A stretch of DNA of 64,000 nucleotides from the NCBI GenBank assembly GCA_017311315.1, contig CM029666.1, forward strand, positions 5,579,414 through 5,643,413, given 5' to 3'. The first letter of the stretch is position 1. Each line of letters opens with the position of its first letter. Below the pieces are notes generated by a model. That model ran no database searches and had not been told where the DNA came from. It saw only the letters and a program-made list of their open reading frames with translations. A program made the translations under genes and the position numbers. Shown here piece after piece: positions 33,861 through 45,281 of the stretch. Source of the stretch: Dendrocalamus latiflorus. Lineage: Eukaryota > Streptophyta > Magnoliopsida > Poales > Poaceae.

Positions 33861-35431
33861 TCAATGCATATTTGCTTTTAAAGTTGTCTTGCACACTATT
33901 CCGAGAGCCTTCCGAAATTTCTCGAACTTTGCTTTATTAAGATTCTTTGTAAGAATATCTGCAGCTTGTTCATCTGTATTTGTTGGCACCATCTCGATAT
34001 CTCCTTCTAAAACTTTTTCTCTTATGTAATGATAGTGCACTTCTATATGTTTTGTCCTCGCATGAAAAACTGGATTCTCTGCCAAATGTATAGATGATAA
34101 ATTATCACAGAGAAGCTTTACTTGATAATCTGTTGGTTGGTAGAGATCTTTCATCAGTTGCTTAAGCCAGGTGCTTTCTTGTGCCGCTGTTGCTGCTGAT
34201 CGATATTCTGCTTCGGTGCTTGATAATGCCACAGTAGGCTGCCTCTTACTGCACCAAGATATAGCTCCTGATCCAATATTGAAGAAATATCCGGTTGCTG
34301 ATCGACGTGTGTCGCAATCTTCGGCATAGTCGGCATCACAATATGCAGTCACTTGGCATCCTTTTGCTTTATTATATAAAATGCCATAATTAATGGTGCC
34401 TTTGACATACCTAAGAATATGTCTAATTGCACTGAGGCAAGGCTTCTTTGGCTTGGTCATATATCGACTGACTATTCCAACAGCATAGGAAATATCTGGT
34501 CGACTAAGTGTGAGATATATAAGACTCCCAACCAGCTGTCGATACATGATCACATCCTCTAGATCCTTTCCTTCTTCTTGTAACTTCATATTAGGATCCA
34601 TAGGAGTAGAAATAGGCTTGCAATCAAGCATCTCATACTTTTGAAGAAGGTCCCTTGCATATTTTTGTTGACCTAAAAATAACCCTTCCTTTGTATGCTC
34701 CACCTCAAGTCCAAGAAAGTGCTTCAACTCTCCAAGCTCTTTCATTTGAAATCTAACCAAGAGATTTTTTTCCTTTGTATCTCCTCGTGATTATCTCCAG
34801 TGATGATTAAATCATCAACGTAGACTAGAACTATTGCTAGTCTACCTTCTGTGGTCTTCACAAACAAACTAGAATCTGATGGAGCAACTTTAAATCCACT
34901 TTGTACAAGGAACTCACCAATTTTCCCGTACCGAGCTCTTGGAGCCAGCTTCAAGCCATAGAGCGCCTTCTTCAATTTGCAGACATGAGTCTTACTCTCA
35001 AAACCTTTTGGTTGTTCCATATAAATATTCTTGTCAAGCTCTCCATGTAGAAAAGCGTTCTTGACATCCATCTGCCACAACTTCCAAGACATGATAGCAG
35101 CCAAAGCAAGCAAGACTCGAACAATTGTGATCTTCGCCACTGGACTAAATGTTTCTTCGTAGTCCAACCCATATTGTTGAGAGAATCCCCGAGCAACAAG
35201 TCGAGCTTTATATCTTTCTATTGATCCATCTGGACGAGTCTTGATTTTATAAACCCATTTACATGATATTGGCTTCACATCCTTTGGTATTGGCACTAAA
35301 TCCCATGTTTGATTTTCTTTTAGTGCGTTAACCTCTTCCTCCATGGCTCTTCGCCACTCAGGACTTTGTGCTGCTTCCTCATAAGAAGATGGCTCAATAG
35401 GTATAGCTTCATCAATATAGGTAGCATTAGC
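33861..35431 (-). pseudogene. copia reverse transcriptase and RNase H, frameshifted
   Basis: The frame at 34742-35344 covers reverse transcriptase from the CKWVYKIKTRPDGSIERYKA region through QMDVKNAFLHGEL to the catalytic LVYVDDLIITG. A single frameshift near 34745-34770 shifts reading to the frame at 33861-34760, which carries GELKHFLGLEV, the connection region and RNase H (TAYCDADYAEDCDTRRSATG, SSTEAEYRS, TKHIEVHYHYIRE, ADILTKNL). It is separated from the upstream integrase frame by an in-frame TAA at 35432-35434. The polyprotein therefore cannot be made from this copy as it stands. Confidence 0.93.
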
Positions 35432-37165
35432 TTACCTAGGATTGGGATTCCGCTTCCTTGTAGATCTTCGCAATTCGTGTACAGGATCTTCAACTTCCAC
35501 TTGATCTGGATGGTGTTCTTCGAGTACATGTTGATGTTCGCCAGTCTTCCATGGACTCTTGGCCTTACTGGGTGAGCTCCCTTCAACTTCACTTGGAGCT
35601 GATGTTTGCTCCTCAACTTCTGCCTTATCTTCTTCTAGAATCTCATCCAAATCATGGGATTCAGAAATCTTGATCTTCTTGGGAGTCCACCATGAAGAGG
35701 CTTCATCAAACACAACATTTCTTGAAGTGTGACACTTGCATGTGGTCGGATCACAACACCTCCAACCTTTTCGGGCATCATCATAGCCAACGAAGATGCA
35801 CCGAATCGCCTTCTTATCAAACTTGCTTCTCAAGTGATTTGGCACAAAGACATAGCATACACAGCCAAATACTTTGAAGTGACTGACAACTAGCTTTATC
35901 TTCCACAACTTCTCATGTGGTGATTTGAATCCCAGCCTTACTTGTGGTAGCCTATTAATCACATAGGCTGCAGTCCTCATACACTCGGCCCAGAATCTTC
36001 CTGGTACATTCTTAGCATGTAGCATACTCCGACAGGTTTCTGCAAGGTGACGATTCTTGCGCTCCGCTACTCCATTTTGTTGTAGAGTATGGGGGCGAGT
36101 TAATTGTCTTTTTATCTTATGCTCCTTGAGATAGACAGTGAACTCATTGGATAAATATTCTTTCCCATTATCAGTACGTAAGCATTGAATCTTTTTGTCA
36201 AGTTCACTCTCTATTTTCTTCTTAAATTCCTTGAACTTTATAAAAGTTTCAGATTTCTCTTTCATAAAGTAAACCCAAACATACCTTGAGAAGTCATCGA
36301 TAAATGTCACCATGTACCTCATGCCTCCAAGTGATATTTGCTTAACTGGACCAAACACATCTGAGTGTATGAGCTTTAAAGGTATTTTGGACCGATATTC
36401 TGACTCCTTGTATGGCAATTGGTGAGCTTTGCCATACTGACAGCCAGCACAGACTACGTCTGTCCGGATGTCCAAACGAGGAAGTCCTCTCAACACTTGC
36501 TTCTCCATCATTCCCTTCAACTTGATGTAGCTAACATGTCCAAGTCGCGCATGCCAGAGATCAGATGTTTCATTCTTTCGAGTCTTATCGACGTATGCTG
36601 ACTCTGCAGAAAGCACATAAACAGACTGTTTTCTTCTTCCTTCCATGATAGGTGTGCCGATCACCTTTACTTTTCTAAAAACAGCAACTTCTTCAGGGCC
36701 GAAGAGTACATAGTTCCCTTCTGCTGTCAATTGAGGTATTGACAACAGATTCTTTTTCAAGCTTGGGACATGATAGACTTTCTCAAGATGGAGTTGTTGA
36801 GGACCGCACCTTGGAACAATCGTGTTCCCGACATGAGAGATGGGTAGCTTGGAGTTATTGGCTGTCAGCACCACTCTCCTTCCCTCATACTCAGTCATAT
36901 TTTGCAGCTTCTTGTCATCACTAGTCATATGATTGGAGCAACCAGAATCAACAATCCAATCTTCTTTATAATTTATCTCTGGATCTGTTGTTGCTACAAA
37001 AGCTGGTGCTTCCATGTCCTCTTCAATCTCCTCCTCTTCAACTTCTTGAGAAAATCCAACTTCAGCGTCCCACTCTTCTTCACTTACAGATGCTTCTAAA
37101 GTGGTCTCCTCCTCCTTTGTAGTGGCCAAGTTTCCTTCGAATCGCCTTCTTGGGTATTGACAATC
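35432..37165 (-). pseudogene. copia protease and integrase region
   Basis: An open stretch of about 577 codons in the same frame as gag follows the TGA at 37166-37168. The aspartic protease motif is DWIVDSGCSNHMTSD. The integrase has a zinc-binding end (GHVSYIKL ... CAGCQYGK), the catalytic triad contexts HSDVFGP, RTDNGKEY and QQNGVAERKNR, and the C-terminal KCIFVGY-like motif (RCIFVGYDDARKGW). It ends at a TAA at 35432-35434, before the reverse transcriptase. Confidence 0.93.
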
Positions 37166-37993
37166 TCAAGCAAAGTGACCCTTCTTACCACAATTGAAGC
37201 ATCCGCCATATTGTTTCTTCTCATTCTTTTCTTGTTGTTGATCTTGTCTTCCTCGTTGAGCTCCCCCTGAAGAGTTGCTTCTCTCTTTTGGATATTGTTT
37301 GCCACCTTCTATCCACCTTGTTTTGGGCCTCCATGGTCCCCGAGGTGGACCCTTCTTCTTGTTAGTGAAGAGTGACTCCTCTTCTTCCTTTACAGTAATA
37401 TTCCCCATCTGCTTGGCTAACTCTTCTTGATTAGCCAATAAATTCTCCAACTCCACCAATGACGGCTGCGACGGCCATCCTCTTACTGCGGCCATAAACC
37501 CGTTGTACTCGGGTCTTAGGCCATGGATGATGATCCTCTTCATCTTTGCCTCACTAATTTTCTCCTCAGGCTCAAGCTGAGATATTTCACGACAAATATT
37601 TTTCACTTTTGTAAAATACTGACTAATACTCAGAGTACCTTGTGAGATACCTGCAAGCTCATTTTCAAGGAGCTGAAGACGCGCCTCATTCTTCTTTGAG
37701 AACAACTTTGCCAAAGTCTCCCAAGCCGACTGTGGTGTCTTTTCTTCACGAATGTGCTCCAGTAGATCCTCCTCAATTGTTGTCTTGAGCACAAACAAAG
37801 CCTTGCCGGCTTTGATGTGCCACTTCCGCGAGGCTTCGACATTCTCCTTTGGTGGAGGAGCTGTCTTGGTGCCCGCAACGACCTCCCATAGATCCTGACC
37901 TTTTAGGTAGGATTCAATGCAAGTCTTCCAATATCCATAGTTGTGGCTATTGAGCTTCTTGATCCCACTGCTTGCGCCAACAAGATCCGTCAT
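37166..37993 (-). CDS. copia gag (truncated by a stop inside the zinc knuckle)
   Basis: The 275-residue frame begins MTDLVGASSGIKKLNSHNYG and contains the UBN2-type gag domain. It ends in CFNCGKKGHFA, where a TGA interrupts the CX2CX4HX4C zinc knuckle two codons before its last cysteine. Downstream sequence stays in the same frame. The stop is consistent with a single C-to-T change at a CpG, though the original codon is inferred. The capsid part is otherwise intact. Confidence 0.9.
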   Translation of the reverse strand: MTDLVGASSGIKKLNSHNYGYWKTCIESYLKGQDLWEVVAGTKTAPPPKENVEASRKWHIKAGKALFVLKTTIEEDLLEHIREEKTPQSAWETLAKLFSKKNEARLQLLENELAGISQGTLSISQYFTKVKNICREISQLEPEEKISEAKMKRIIIHGLRPEYNGFMAAVRGWPSQPSLVELENLLANQEELAKQMGNITVKEEEESLFTNKKKGPPRGPWRPKTRWIEGGKQYPKERSNSSGGAQRGRQDQQQEKNEKKQYGGCFNCGKKGHFA

Positions 37994-38140
37994 GGTGACT
38001 GACGCCCGGCGTCAAGTAAGCCTCGGTCCCAGACCAACGAGCTTCACAGTCCCAGACTGTGCACCGGCAGAATCTCCCCTTAGCGCCTGAAAGACTCCTC
38101 TCGATCTTGACGGTCCCGGACCGCCTGCTCTGATACCACT

Positions 38141-38651
38141 TGTTGGAAATCACAAGGTGGCAAAGCACTCAACTCTCATGTGGCATACACACACATACAC
38201 TTGTATGAGGCTATCAAACTTTCATTAACACTCACTCTATTCATACATACATTACAGGAGGGAGTCTGCTCCTTTTATAACCAAATGAACCGACTCAACA
38301 AAAACAACTAATGCCCAGCTCATCTTAGGATAACTCCAAATGTTACACCGACTTAGGAAGGTGATTTTTTTTGTTACTTCTAGCAACATCTGACAGCTAA
38401 TTAGTACTAAAAAACGTAGCACACACTACTAAAGCAAACCTAGAGTCTTCATGGAGTCTAGAGTCTTCATGCTCCTGAGTCATCGAGTAAAGCAAACCTC
38501 AAGACTTCTATTAGCATTGTTATCTCTTGTAGGAAATAATACCCAGAGTTGGTTTCCATGCCATCCATTGTCGACATGACTCATTATGGCTATGAAATAT
38601 CTAGTAATAACAGTAGCTAGAAGCTTCAAATATGCATTGTTATTTTTAACA
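38141..38651 (-). repeat. 5' LTR of the copia element
   Basis: A 511-bp terminal repeat abutting the primer-binding site at about 38125-38140. It carries a 15-bp segment (GGATAACTCCAAATG) absent from the 3' LTR. Confidence 0.93.
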
Positions 38652-38689
38652 AGGGATGTGGGGGTGGGCGATGGGTGGCGAGGTAGCGG

Positions 38690-38935
38690 TGGCGCCATTG
38701 ACTATGGGCTCGGAGGAGGGCGATGGTGCCATCGGCTGCGGGCTCGGAGGAGGGCGATGGTGCCATCGACTGCGGGCTCGGAGGAGGGCAGTGGCTCCAT
38801 TGGTTGTGGGCTCGGAGGAGGGCAGTGATGCCATCGGCTGTGGGCTCAGAGGAGGGTGGTGGTGTCATTGGCTGTGGGCTCGGAGGAGGGCAGCGGTGCC
38901 ATCGGTTGCGGGCTTGAAGGAGGATGGTGGTTGGC
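38690..38935. repeat. 34-bp minisatellite, seven copies
   Basis: GGGCTCGGAGGAGGGC recurs with starts at 38706, 38740, 38774, 38808, 38842, 38876 and 38910, a strict period of 34 bp with point differences. Because 34 is not a multiple of three, the frames across it on both strands (up to 214 codons) read the unit in changing phases and are not genes. Confidence 0.95.
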
Positions 38936-39283
38936 AGGTAGAACGGCGACAAAATTAGAGGGGCTAGTTTTGAAAGGAGGCGATTGGCGGCGGTGGTGTT
39001 AATGAACCTAGTCAGGTGGCGGTGGGAGGCGAGGGTGCACGGGAGACTGCGATTGGCGTCGGGAAGAAGAGGTGTGAGGAGAACACGGCCGCGGAGGGAA
39101 AACCGGTGGGCCTCTGATGCCAGCGAGGTGACCTGAGCGACAACGGGACTGGTAGTTGGGCGACAGTGTAGCGGGGGTAGGGTAGTTGAGCGACAGGGTA
39201 GTATTTGAGGGCTGAGGTTAGGGAGTTTTATGTGGTTGAGGGGGAGGATAGCCATTGGATCTGAATCCAAGGGCTCTAAATTT

Positions 39284-39380
39284 GAATACTTCTAAGAACA
39301 CTCAAGTTATGCTTAGACAACACTACAGTAATTCTAAAACACTCAAGTTATGTTTAAACAACACTATAATAATTTTAGCT
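39284..39380. repeat. tandem duplication of ~48 bp
   Basis: AACACTCAAGTTATGCTTAGACAACACTAC is followed by the diverged copy AACACTCAAGTTATGTTTAAACAACACTAT, each ending in AATTnTA-like sequence. Confidence 0.75.
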
Positions 39381-40165
39381 CGTTCTGACTAGGGGCAATA
39401 ACTAGCTGCACACCGCATTTCACGCAAACTTTGCAGTGCAATGTGTGGCGCTCGCACATATTGTGACTATCAGATAAACTTTTGCAGCTGGATAATGTGA
39501 AAAAGCTATCATGCTCATGATCTTTTTTGAGATGCATGAATATGATAGTCGATATCATTATTTTGATCCACCTCGCAGGATGCATGTGTTGTATCCACAT
39601 TTGTAGGATGAAATTAGGCTAGTAGGATATGTGCACTTTTGGCGCTTTACACTGTTGCAGTTTTGCTTTCCAACTACCGGTGGCATTCAAGGATATATCA
39701 TAGAATAGTAGTGTACTCCGTATACATCATTACATGAAACCACTTGATGTCATGATATGGGCAGCTGAGCTCGACAGAGCCGTATTCCTTTGTATTGAAT
39801 TTCCCGTTGAGGAAACGTGGCAATTAACACCCTTCGGTTATAATTAGAGGTAGTTTTAGGATACACACAGTTAAAACTTTAATCATCGATATTTTTTAAA
39901 ATATTTATATTATATACATGAAAACTATATATTGATTTGTCTCAAAAAGTACTTATAATAATATAATTTTATTAGGTTTTATAAATATATTATAATAAAA
40001 ATTCGTGGTAAAAATGATGTTTTGATCCAAAACTATATATTTTTTTGTAACCGGAGGGAATACTTCAAAACGTACTATCCATCGTGCCTATTTTTTTCTA
40101 TATGACATGGGCTTTACGTGTTACACAAATATTATTTTTTTCTTACGTTACATGAACCAGGTTTT
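39381..40165. other. intergenic, no gene seen
   Basis: A/T-rich. A lone CCGGAGGGAATAC at about 40041-40055 resembles the right end of a Stowaway MITE, but no matching left end was found. Confidence 0.45.
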
Positions 40166-40169
40166 AATT

Positions 40170-40445
40170 GTTCTTCATTTTGGCTTAAATTTCTGGTTTA
40201 TTTTTTTACTATTTCTAAATTTCATCTTTTTCTGGCTTTTGGCTTGTTTTGAGCTTTTTTGCCGGTTCTTTTTTCCATATTCGTTTGCATTGTCTGTAAT
40301 GGGCTAATATGTTTTTTCTATTTTTAATTTTTTAAATTTAATTATACCAAATAAGCCACCATCAATGACAGTGCAATTTTAGTTAGTTCCAGTAAAATTT
40401 TAGCTATAAACCACTTTTTTAGCCTAAATGAGCGGCACCAAAATC
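40170..40445 (-). mobile_element. AT-rich miniature element family X, copy 3
   Basis: On the minus strand the order matches the other copies: GGCTTATTTGGTATAATTAAATTTAAAAA, then a core like TTAGCCCATTACAGACAATG, then AAAAAAGAACCGGCAAAAAAGC. Outer limits are approximate. Confidence 0.68.
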
Positions 40446-40649
40446 AGGACCCTTGACTACAATATTATCAACCAGCCCACCGAAAATAACTTAAGTTTCT
40501 AAGCAACGTTAGGCAATTAACTTTTTCAATATGCATGATGTGTTCATACCTATATTGGATATGAGACGGTTTCTATCGGCAAGATGCTAGGATTTGCCTG
40601 ATCTGATGGGCATGAAAGAGTTATGCCACTTGGGTTCTCTGCATTCTTA

Positions 40650-40993
40650 GAGCAAGTTTAATAGTACAGATAGTTGCTACCTCCAATACATTTTCATGTC
40701 ATCAAAAGATAATGATGCAGTCAACTCATACAATAAGCTGGCTATAAGTTGTCTCCACAAGAGCTCTCAATCATTTAATACATACATGGGTATTGATAAT
40801 TTAATACATGCATTGGTATAGCAATTAGTTCTATGGGTACATACATGGATAATGCATCTTTTCCTGTGCTATAGCCTGACTCTTGCATGGGAGTCGGCTT
40901 GGCTCTCTCTCTCCTTTTCTCTCCCCTCCACATAAGACTATGCTGACATGGATTCCCTTGTAGCTAGCACAGTCAGCTTTATTAAACTTGCTC
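40650..40993. mobile_element. Tourist-like MITE with GAGCAAGTTTAATA ends
   Basis: The left end GAGCAAGTTTAATAGTA pairs with the right end TATTAAACTTGCTC. TTA duplications stand at 40647-40649 and 40994-40996. Confidence 0.85.
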
Positions 40994-41534
40994 TTATATA
41001 TTAGTGGAGGTGATCACGGGGACGATAGCCAGTAATCACATCTTGCTCGCTCTGAGGTTAATTTTAGCTTGCTACGTACGTTGTATATTAGCATGCAGGC
41101 GAAAGGCACGTGCCATACCATTGCATGCGTGACATTGCTTTACCGGTACTACTACTGGACGCCATTGCTACACGCTGAGCAGATCATTGGTCATGTTGGG
41201 CACTAGTTGTGGGGTAGCCATCTTTATATCCCAATAGCTTACACGAGGGCATCGTGCATTCCTGTAGCTTCCTTGGCCCATTTGAGCACTCCATTTACTC
41301 GCACGATGACGATTGATACATTGGTTGAGAGAGAAAATAAAATCAAGGCTCGTGAATGATAGGGAAAGGGTGCAAAATAAGTGTAAATGATGCATGTGTA
41401 TAAAGGCTGAGTTCTTTTCGGTTTGTTGCTTATGGTTTTTGATTTATGGTACAGTAAGTAAATTTTAAAATATGTGTCTTTTTAAGAGGGAGTTTTTAAG
41501 AGGGAGTTTATAAGTTGATTGTAGTAAACATTGT

Positions 41535-43818
41535 TGTAATATCTGGGCCGTATAAGCCCAGCTCGGCCCATTTTGTGCCACGTATATGACCGAGAGAGAG
41601 ACAGAGGGAGAAGCCAAAACCATATTTTTCTCCTCCCCGTGCTCACCTGCAGCTGCTGCCATCTCCCGTGCTCACGTTGTGCCTGCCGTCGCCTGCGCCT
41701 GCTGCCGCTCTTCCCCTTGCGCCGGTCGTCGCCGTCCTGGGTTGCCGGAGCGCCATCGCCGCCGCTTGTCGTCGTCTTCCCCACGCGCGCTTGGCCGTCG
41801 CCAGCTGCCGCCGCCGCCCTCAGCTCGCGCGCGCGTCGCCGTTGCTGCGCCGCCACGCCGCCCTAGCCGTGCGCTGCCGCCTCCGCGTGCTCGCCTGGCC
41901 TCCCCGCTTTCGCCGCTGCCGCTGCTCCACAGGGGTGGAGGAGGGCTGGCCCGGTCGAGTGGAGCAGGGAGGGGCCGCCGTTGAGGGGAGACGGGAGGGG
42001 CCGGCCGCCGTGGAAGGGAGAAGAGGAGGGGCGTCGGCTGTGGAGAAAGAGGAGGGAGGAGAGCTGCTGGCGTGAAAAGCAAAGGTAGAAGGGAGCTGCC
42101 GGCCGGGTGGAAGAAAAAGAAAAGAAAGAAGTGAGCACCGGCCGAAGGAAAAGAAAAGGAGAGAGAAAAAAAAAGAAGAAAGAGGAAAAAAAAGAAAGAG
42201 AGGAGAGGGGAGGCCGATCTGCGGTCAAATCTGCCCGATCCGACAGAAAAAGAGGGCTGTCCCGATCCGATCGTTCGGGACCAGGGTAATGCCTTGAAAA
42301 CCTTTATCCCTGTGTATTTTCCGAGTCGGGCGTAAATAGTATACCGATAATTAGAGTCGATGCATGTGACTATTTAATTATCGTTATTAATATAAATGCC
42401 CGGTCGGTACAATCGGTACTGCCACTATTAATTTGATCGATCCGTGGCAGAGAAGGGAGGAGAGAGCAAATTGAGATTAAACAGTGTAGTCGATTAAAGT
42501 GAGATTAAGCGTATAGAGTTCGATTGGCGAGTATAAATAGTGAAATCGCTGATTTTACAGATTTGGTTAAGCACTGGGACAACGGGAAGTTGTCCGGTGG
42601 TACAGGATTTGTTTATGTCGGATTGGACGTTAAAGCGATGTATTTACTCGTAATTGAATGTATTGCATGAGTGATGAATTGAAATAATTAATGCTTGTTC
42701 AGGTGGCGGTTCGAGTTTGGTGCCGTCCACGCACCGTCCGCCAGGTTAACAGGCAAGTGCATGGTAGACGGTAAATTGTGATGAATGGTATTCGTGTTTC
42801 CATGCCATGATTTGCAGTAGTTATGAGATGTATGTGATTATGTGCTAATCATAGTTTGATGAATAACATTTATGATTAGACATTCACATTTGGGGCATAT
42901 TGCATCATGCAATTGCATAAGAGCCAGGTCGGTGAGAAAGTCGTATGACTAGTCCGGAGTGCTCTTGACTAAGACCTACAGAGGTAGGCACTCCACGGGA
43001 GTGGAGATTGAGACCTCGTATGAAAGAGGACGAGGCGAGTGGTCCATCGACGGGTGGACGCTCCGCTATACCGGTATATGCTACAGTTACAGAGCATACA
43101 GATGCATTGCATAATATTGCATTGCATTACAGTGACAGAAGTGATACAGTTTACAGTTTACAGTTACAGTTGGGATTTACAGTTTACAGTTACAGTTGTG
43201 ATTTACAGTTTACAGTTACAGTTGTGATTTACAGTTTACAGTTACAGAATTGATTTACAGTTTACAGACATAGGGTTGAAGGACAGCTTACAGACCTAGA
43301 CATAGGGTTGAAAGACAGTTTACAGACCTAGAATTGATTTACAGTGTACAGTTACAGACTTAGCTTACAGTTCACAGTCATAGAGTGGATTTACAGTTTA
43401 CAGTTCGTGAAATTGATTAAACTGCTAAAGTGATGTTACTGCTTTATCGTGTGCTTGCTGAGTCTTCGGACTCACCCTTGCTTTGTCGTTGTTTTTAGGT
43501 GAAGGATGACGACATGCATGGAATGGGATAGCACTTTTGGCACTGTACAGATGAAATAACAGTTTAGAAGTATATTGAGCTTGTGTGGTGAATCTAGGGT
43601 TTAGTTTGCTAGCAATGGAACCCTAAGCTTGTTTATGTTATGGTTGTGCAATATAAAGTAGTTGGCTTTGCAATTATCTGAAATTTAGCTGTCATTTGCC
43701 TCCTGTGGGTATTAAAACAAAATAGAGGTGCTGCTAAAAGTTGAATAGCAACACTTTTGAATTGGTAAGTGGATGGTGGTAGCATCTTGGGCCCTGTGGA
43801 GGGCCGGGGTGTTACAAT
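41535..43818 (+). mobile_element. solo LTR of a Ty3/gypsy-type retrotransposon, 2284 bp
   Basis: It begins TGTAATATCTGGGCC and ends GGCCGGGGTGTTACA, so the ends are imperfect inverted repeats with TG..CA. The target duplication ATTGT is perfect (41530-41534 and 43819-43823). A GC-rich part (41640-42080) holds only composition-driven frames. Further on are a CCGGAGTGCTCTTGACTAAG block and GAGTCTTCGGACTCACCCTTG before GGTGAAGGATGACG, reminiscent of Del/Tekay-type LTRs of grasses. There is no internal region, so the element was lost by recombination between its LTRs. Confidence 0.87.
43145..43405. repeat. TTTACAGTTACAG tandem repeats inside the solo LTR
   Basis: Short units built on GATTTACAGTTTACAGTTACAGTTG repeat with a period of about 31-32 bp at 43174-43260, then become diffuse with CATAGGGTTGA insertions to about 43400. 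Confidence 0.85.
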
Positions 43819-44134
43819 TGTACCATCATCTATATCAGTAAAAATCGCATATGAGTGTTTCTCTTTCTGTATACTCTGCGATTTTCATATAATCTAGTTG
43901 TTTGATTGCATGCATACAGTTGGTAGTAGCTACTACGGATTTTTCATCGTAGGATATGTTTGAACATAGAAATTTCACTAGAAAGAAATTGTCCTATCAT
44001 TCGCGCGAATTTTGTACGTTACAGTGACCTTAGGCTATACATATGCGAAGTGAATACAAAAGGTGTCCTTACATCCATTTGCTATCAGTTAACATCGCTT
44101 TTCCTCGCTCTTTTTTACACCTTTTGCATGATTG

Positions 44135-44365
44135 CTGGCATCTCCAACAGTATGAGCTAGTTACTAGCTCTAAGACAACTTCTCCAATAGTACTAACTTT
44201 AGCACATAGCTCATAACATAAATAGCCTCACATGACACTCTCACATAATCTTGGAATGTGTGTATGAGGCTAGCTCTTGATCAAGAGATAGCTTTTCTCT
44301 CTCTTCTATTAAAATATGAAATAATATGCTTAGAGCTAGCTCATAAGTCACTGTTGGAGATGCTC
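44135..44365. mobile_element. Tourist-like MITE with GGCATCTCCAACAGT ends
   Basis: The left end GGCATCTCCAACAGT matches the complement of the right end ACTGTTGGAGATGCTC. The right TTA is present at 44366-44368 and the left flank reads TTG, so the duplication has decayed. Confidence 0.78.
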
Positions 44366-44496
44366 TTAGCTAGCTAGTGATCGGAAGAGCAACACTATCG
44401 TTTGCATGGGATGCATGCATGCATGTACCAAGTCCAAGCTTTCGTTTTCCTATGAACTTCGCTTTGCGGCTCCAGTTGGGGTGGTGGAGCCTCTTA

Positions 44497-44686
44497 GTAC
44501 ATATACAATAGTTCATCTCTTAAAATTATTTTAAAGACTTATATTTCACCTAAAAACAACACTAGAGATAATTTCTGCAATCGTAAATTATTTCTCTAAC
44601 TATTTTATACTATTTTCGTTATAACTTTCTGTTTTACTTATTTAATATAGCTGAAAGATACTGAGATGACACTATTGGAGATGCTC
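44497..44686. mobile_element. Tourist-like MITE, first of an adjacent pair
   Basis: The left end GTACATATACAATAG and the right end CTATTGGAGATGCTC are related inverted repeats with TTA at 44494-44496 and 44687-44689. The body shares AACTATTTTATACTATTTT with the next element. Confidence 0.75.
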
Positions 44687-44690
44687 TTAA

Positions 44691-44962
44691 GGGCATGTAC
44701 AATAGTCTGTCTTTCACCTCATCTAAAGACAATACTAGCGATAACATCTCCAACAATAAATCATTTCTCTAACTATTTTATACTATTTTTATCATAATTT
44801 TCTGTCTCACATTCTCTCACTATTTATGTTGATTTACGGACTCAAGTTGTCTCTTACATAAGAGAACATATTATCTCTTCTCATCTCCTCTCTCTTCCAT
44901 ATATGTTTTTACTTATTTAATATAAGTAAGAGACAGCTGAGATGACACTATTGGAGATAGCC
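44691..44962. mobile_element. Tourist-like MITE, second of an adjacent pair
   Basis: The left end GGGCATGTACAATAG pairs with CTATTGGAGATAGCC. TAA duplications stand at 44688-44690 and 44963-44965. It is a longer relative of the element just before it and starts one base past its TTA. Confidence 0.85.
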
Positions 44963-45202
44963 TAATGGAACTCTAGTTCGCCTCTATCATAAATTTCTCT
45001 TTCACATATAAGATGATCAATTGATCATGCCCTTTATTTAGGAGAAGCCTAATTACAAACTTGATCTGCTTCAAGTGCAACTGGGGTTACTGTCACCAAT
45101 CACTGCATCTTCTTGTGTAAGTTGCACAAAAAAGTGATTCAAGTTGCACTTTCTTTAACTTTAGTTACCACTTTGAGCAAATATGTACCATCACTCTGTG
45201 CG

Positions 45203-45210
45203 TATAAATA
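45203..45210 (+). promoter_or_regulatory. TATA box, DUF1677 copy 2
   Basis: TATAAATA lies 72 bp before the ATG at 45282, which supports transcription from this point and the upstream first exon. Confidence 0.65.
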
Positions 45211-45281
45211 GGAGAGATGATCGCATCTTGTGGCATCATATATTTGCTACCATCGTACGTAAGATCGAGAGGGATATAAAC

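Larger units (their letters stand above)
33358..38651 (-). mobile_element. Ty1/copia retrotransposon, nearly complete
   Basis: LTRs at 33358-33853 (3' LTR, 496 bp) and 38141-38651 (5' LTR, 511 bp) begin TGTTGGAAATC and end TTTTTAACA on the + strand. They differ by about ten substitutions plus indels, the largest a 15-bp block near 38328-38342. The primer-binding site next to the 5' LTR reads GTGGTATCAGAGCAGG on the minus strand, complementary to tRNA-iMet. The polypurine tract GAGGGGAAG precedes the 3' LTR. Flanks GGGGA (33353-33357) and AGGGA (38652-38656) match at four of five bases, a probable decayed target duplication. Domain order gag, protease, integrase, reverse transcriptase, RNase H identifies Ty1/copia; integrase and RT resemble the Tnt1/Tork group. 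It lies 560 bp past the purine gene stop codon, in the opposite orientation. Confidence 0.95.

Noticed and set aside
38626..39270. 214-codon minus-strand frame
   Set aside because: Mainly a 34-bp minisatellite read in shifting phase, with no domain.
41586..42228. Overlapping frames of 97-136 codons in the solo LTR
   Set aside because: GC-rich and purine-rich LTR sequence; low-complexity peptides on both strands.
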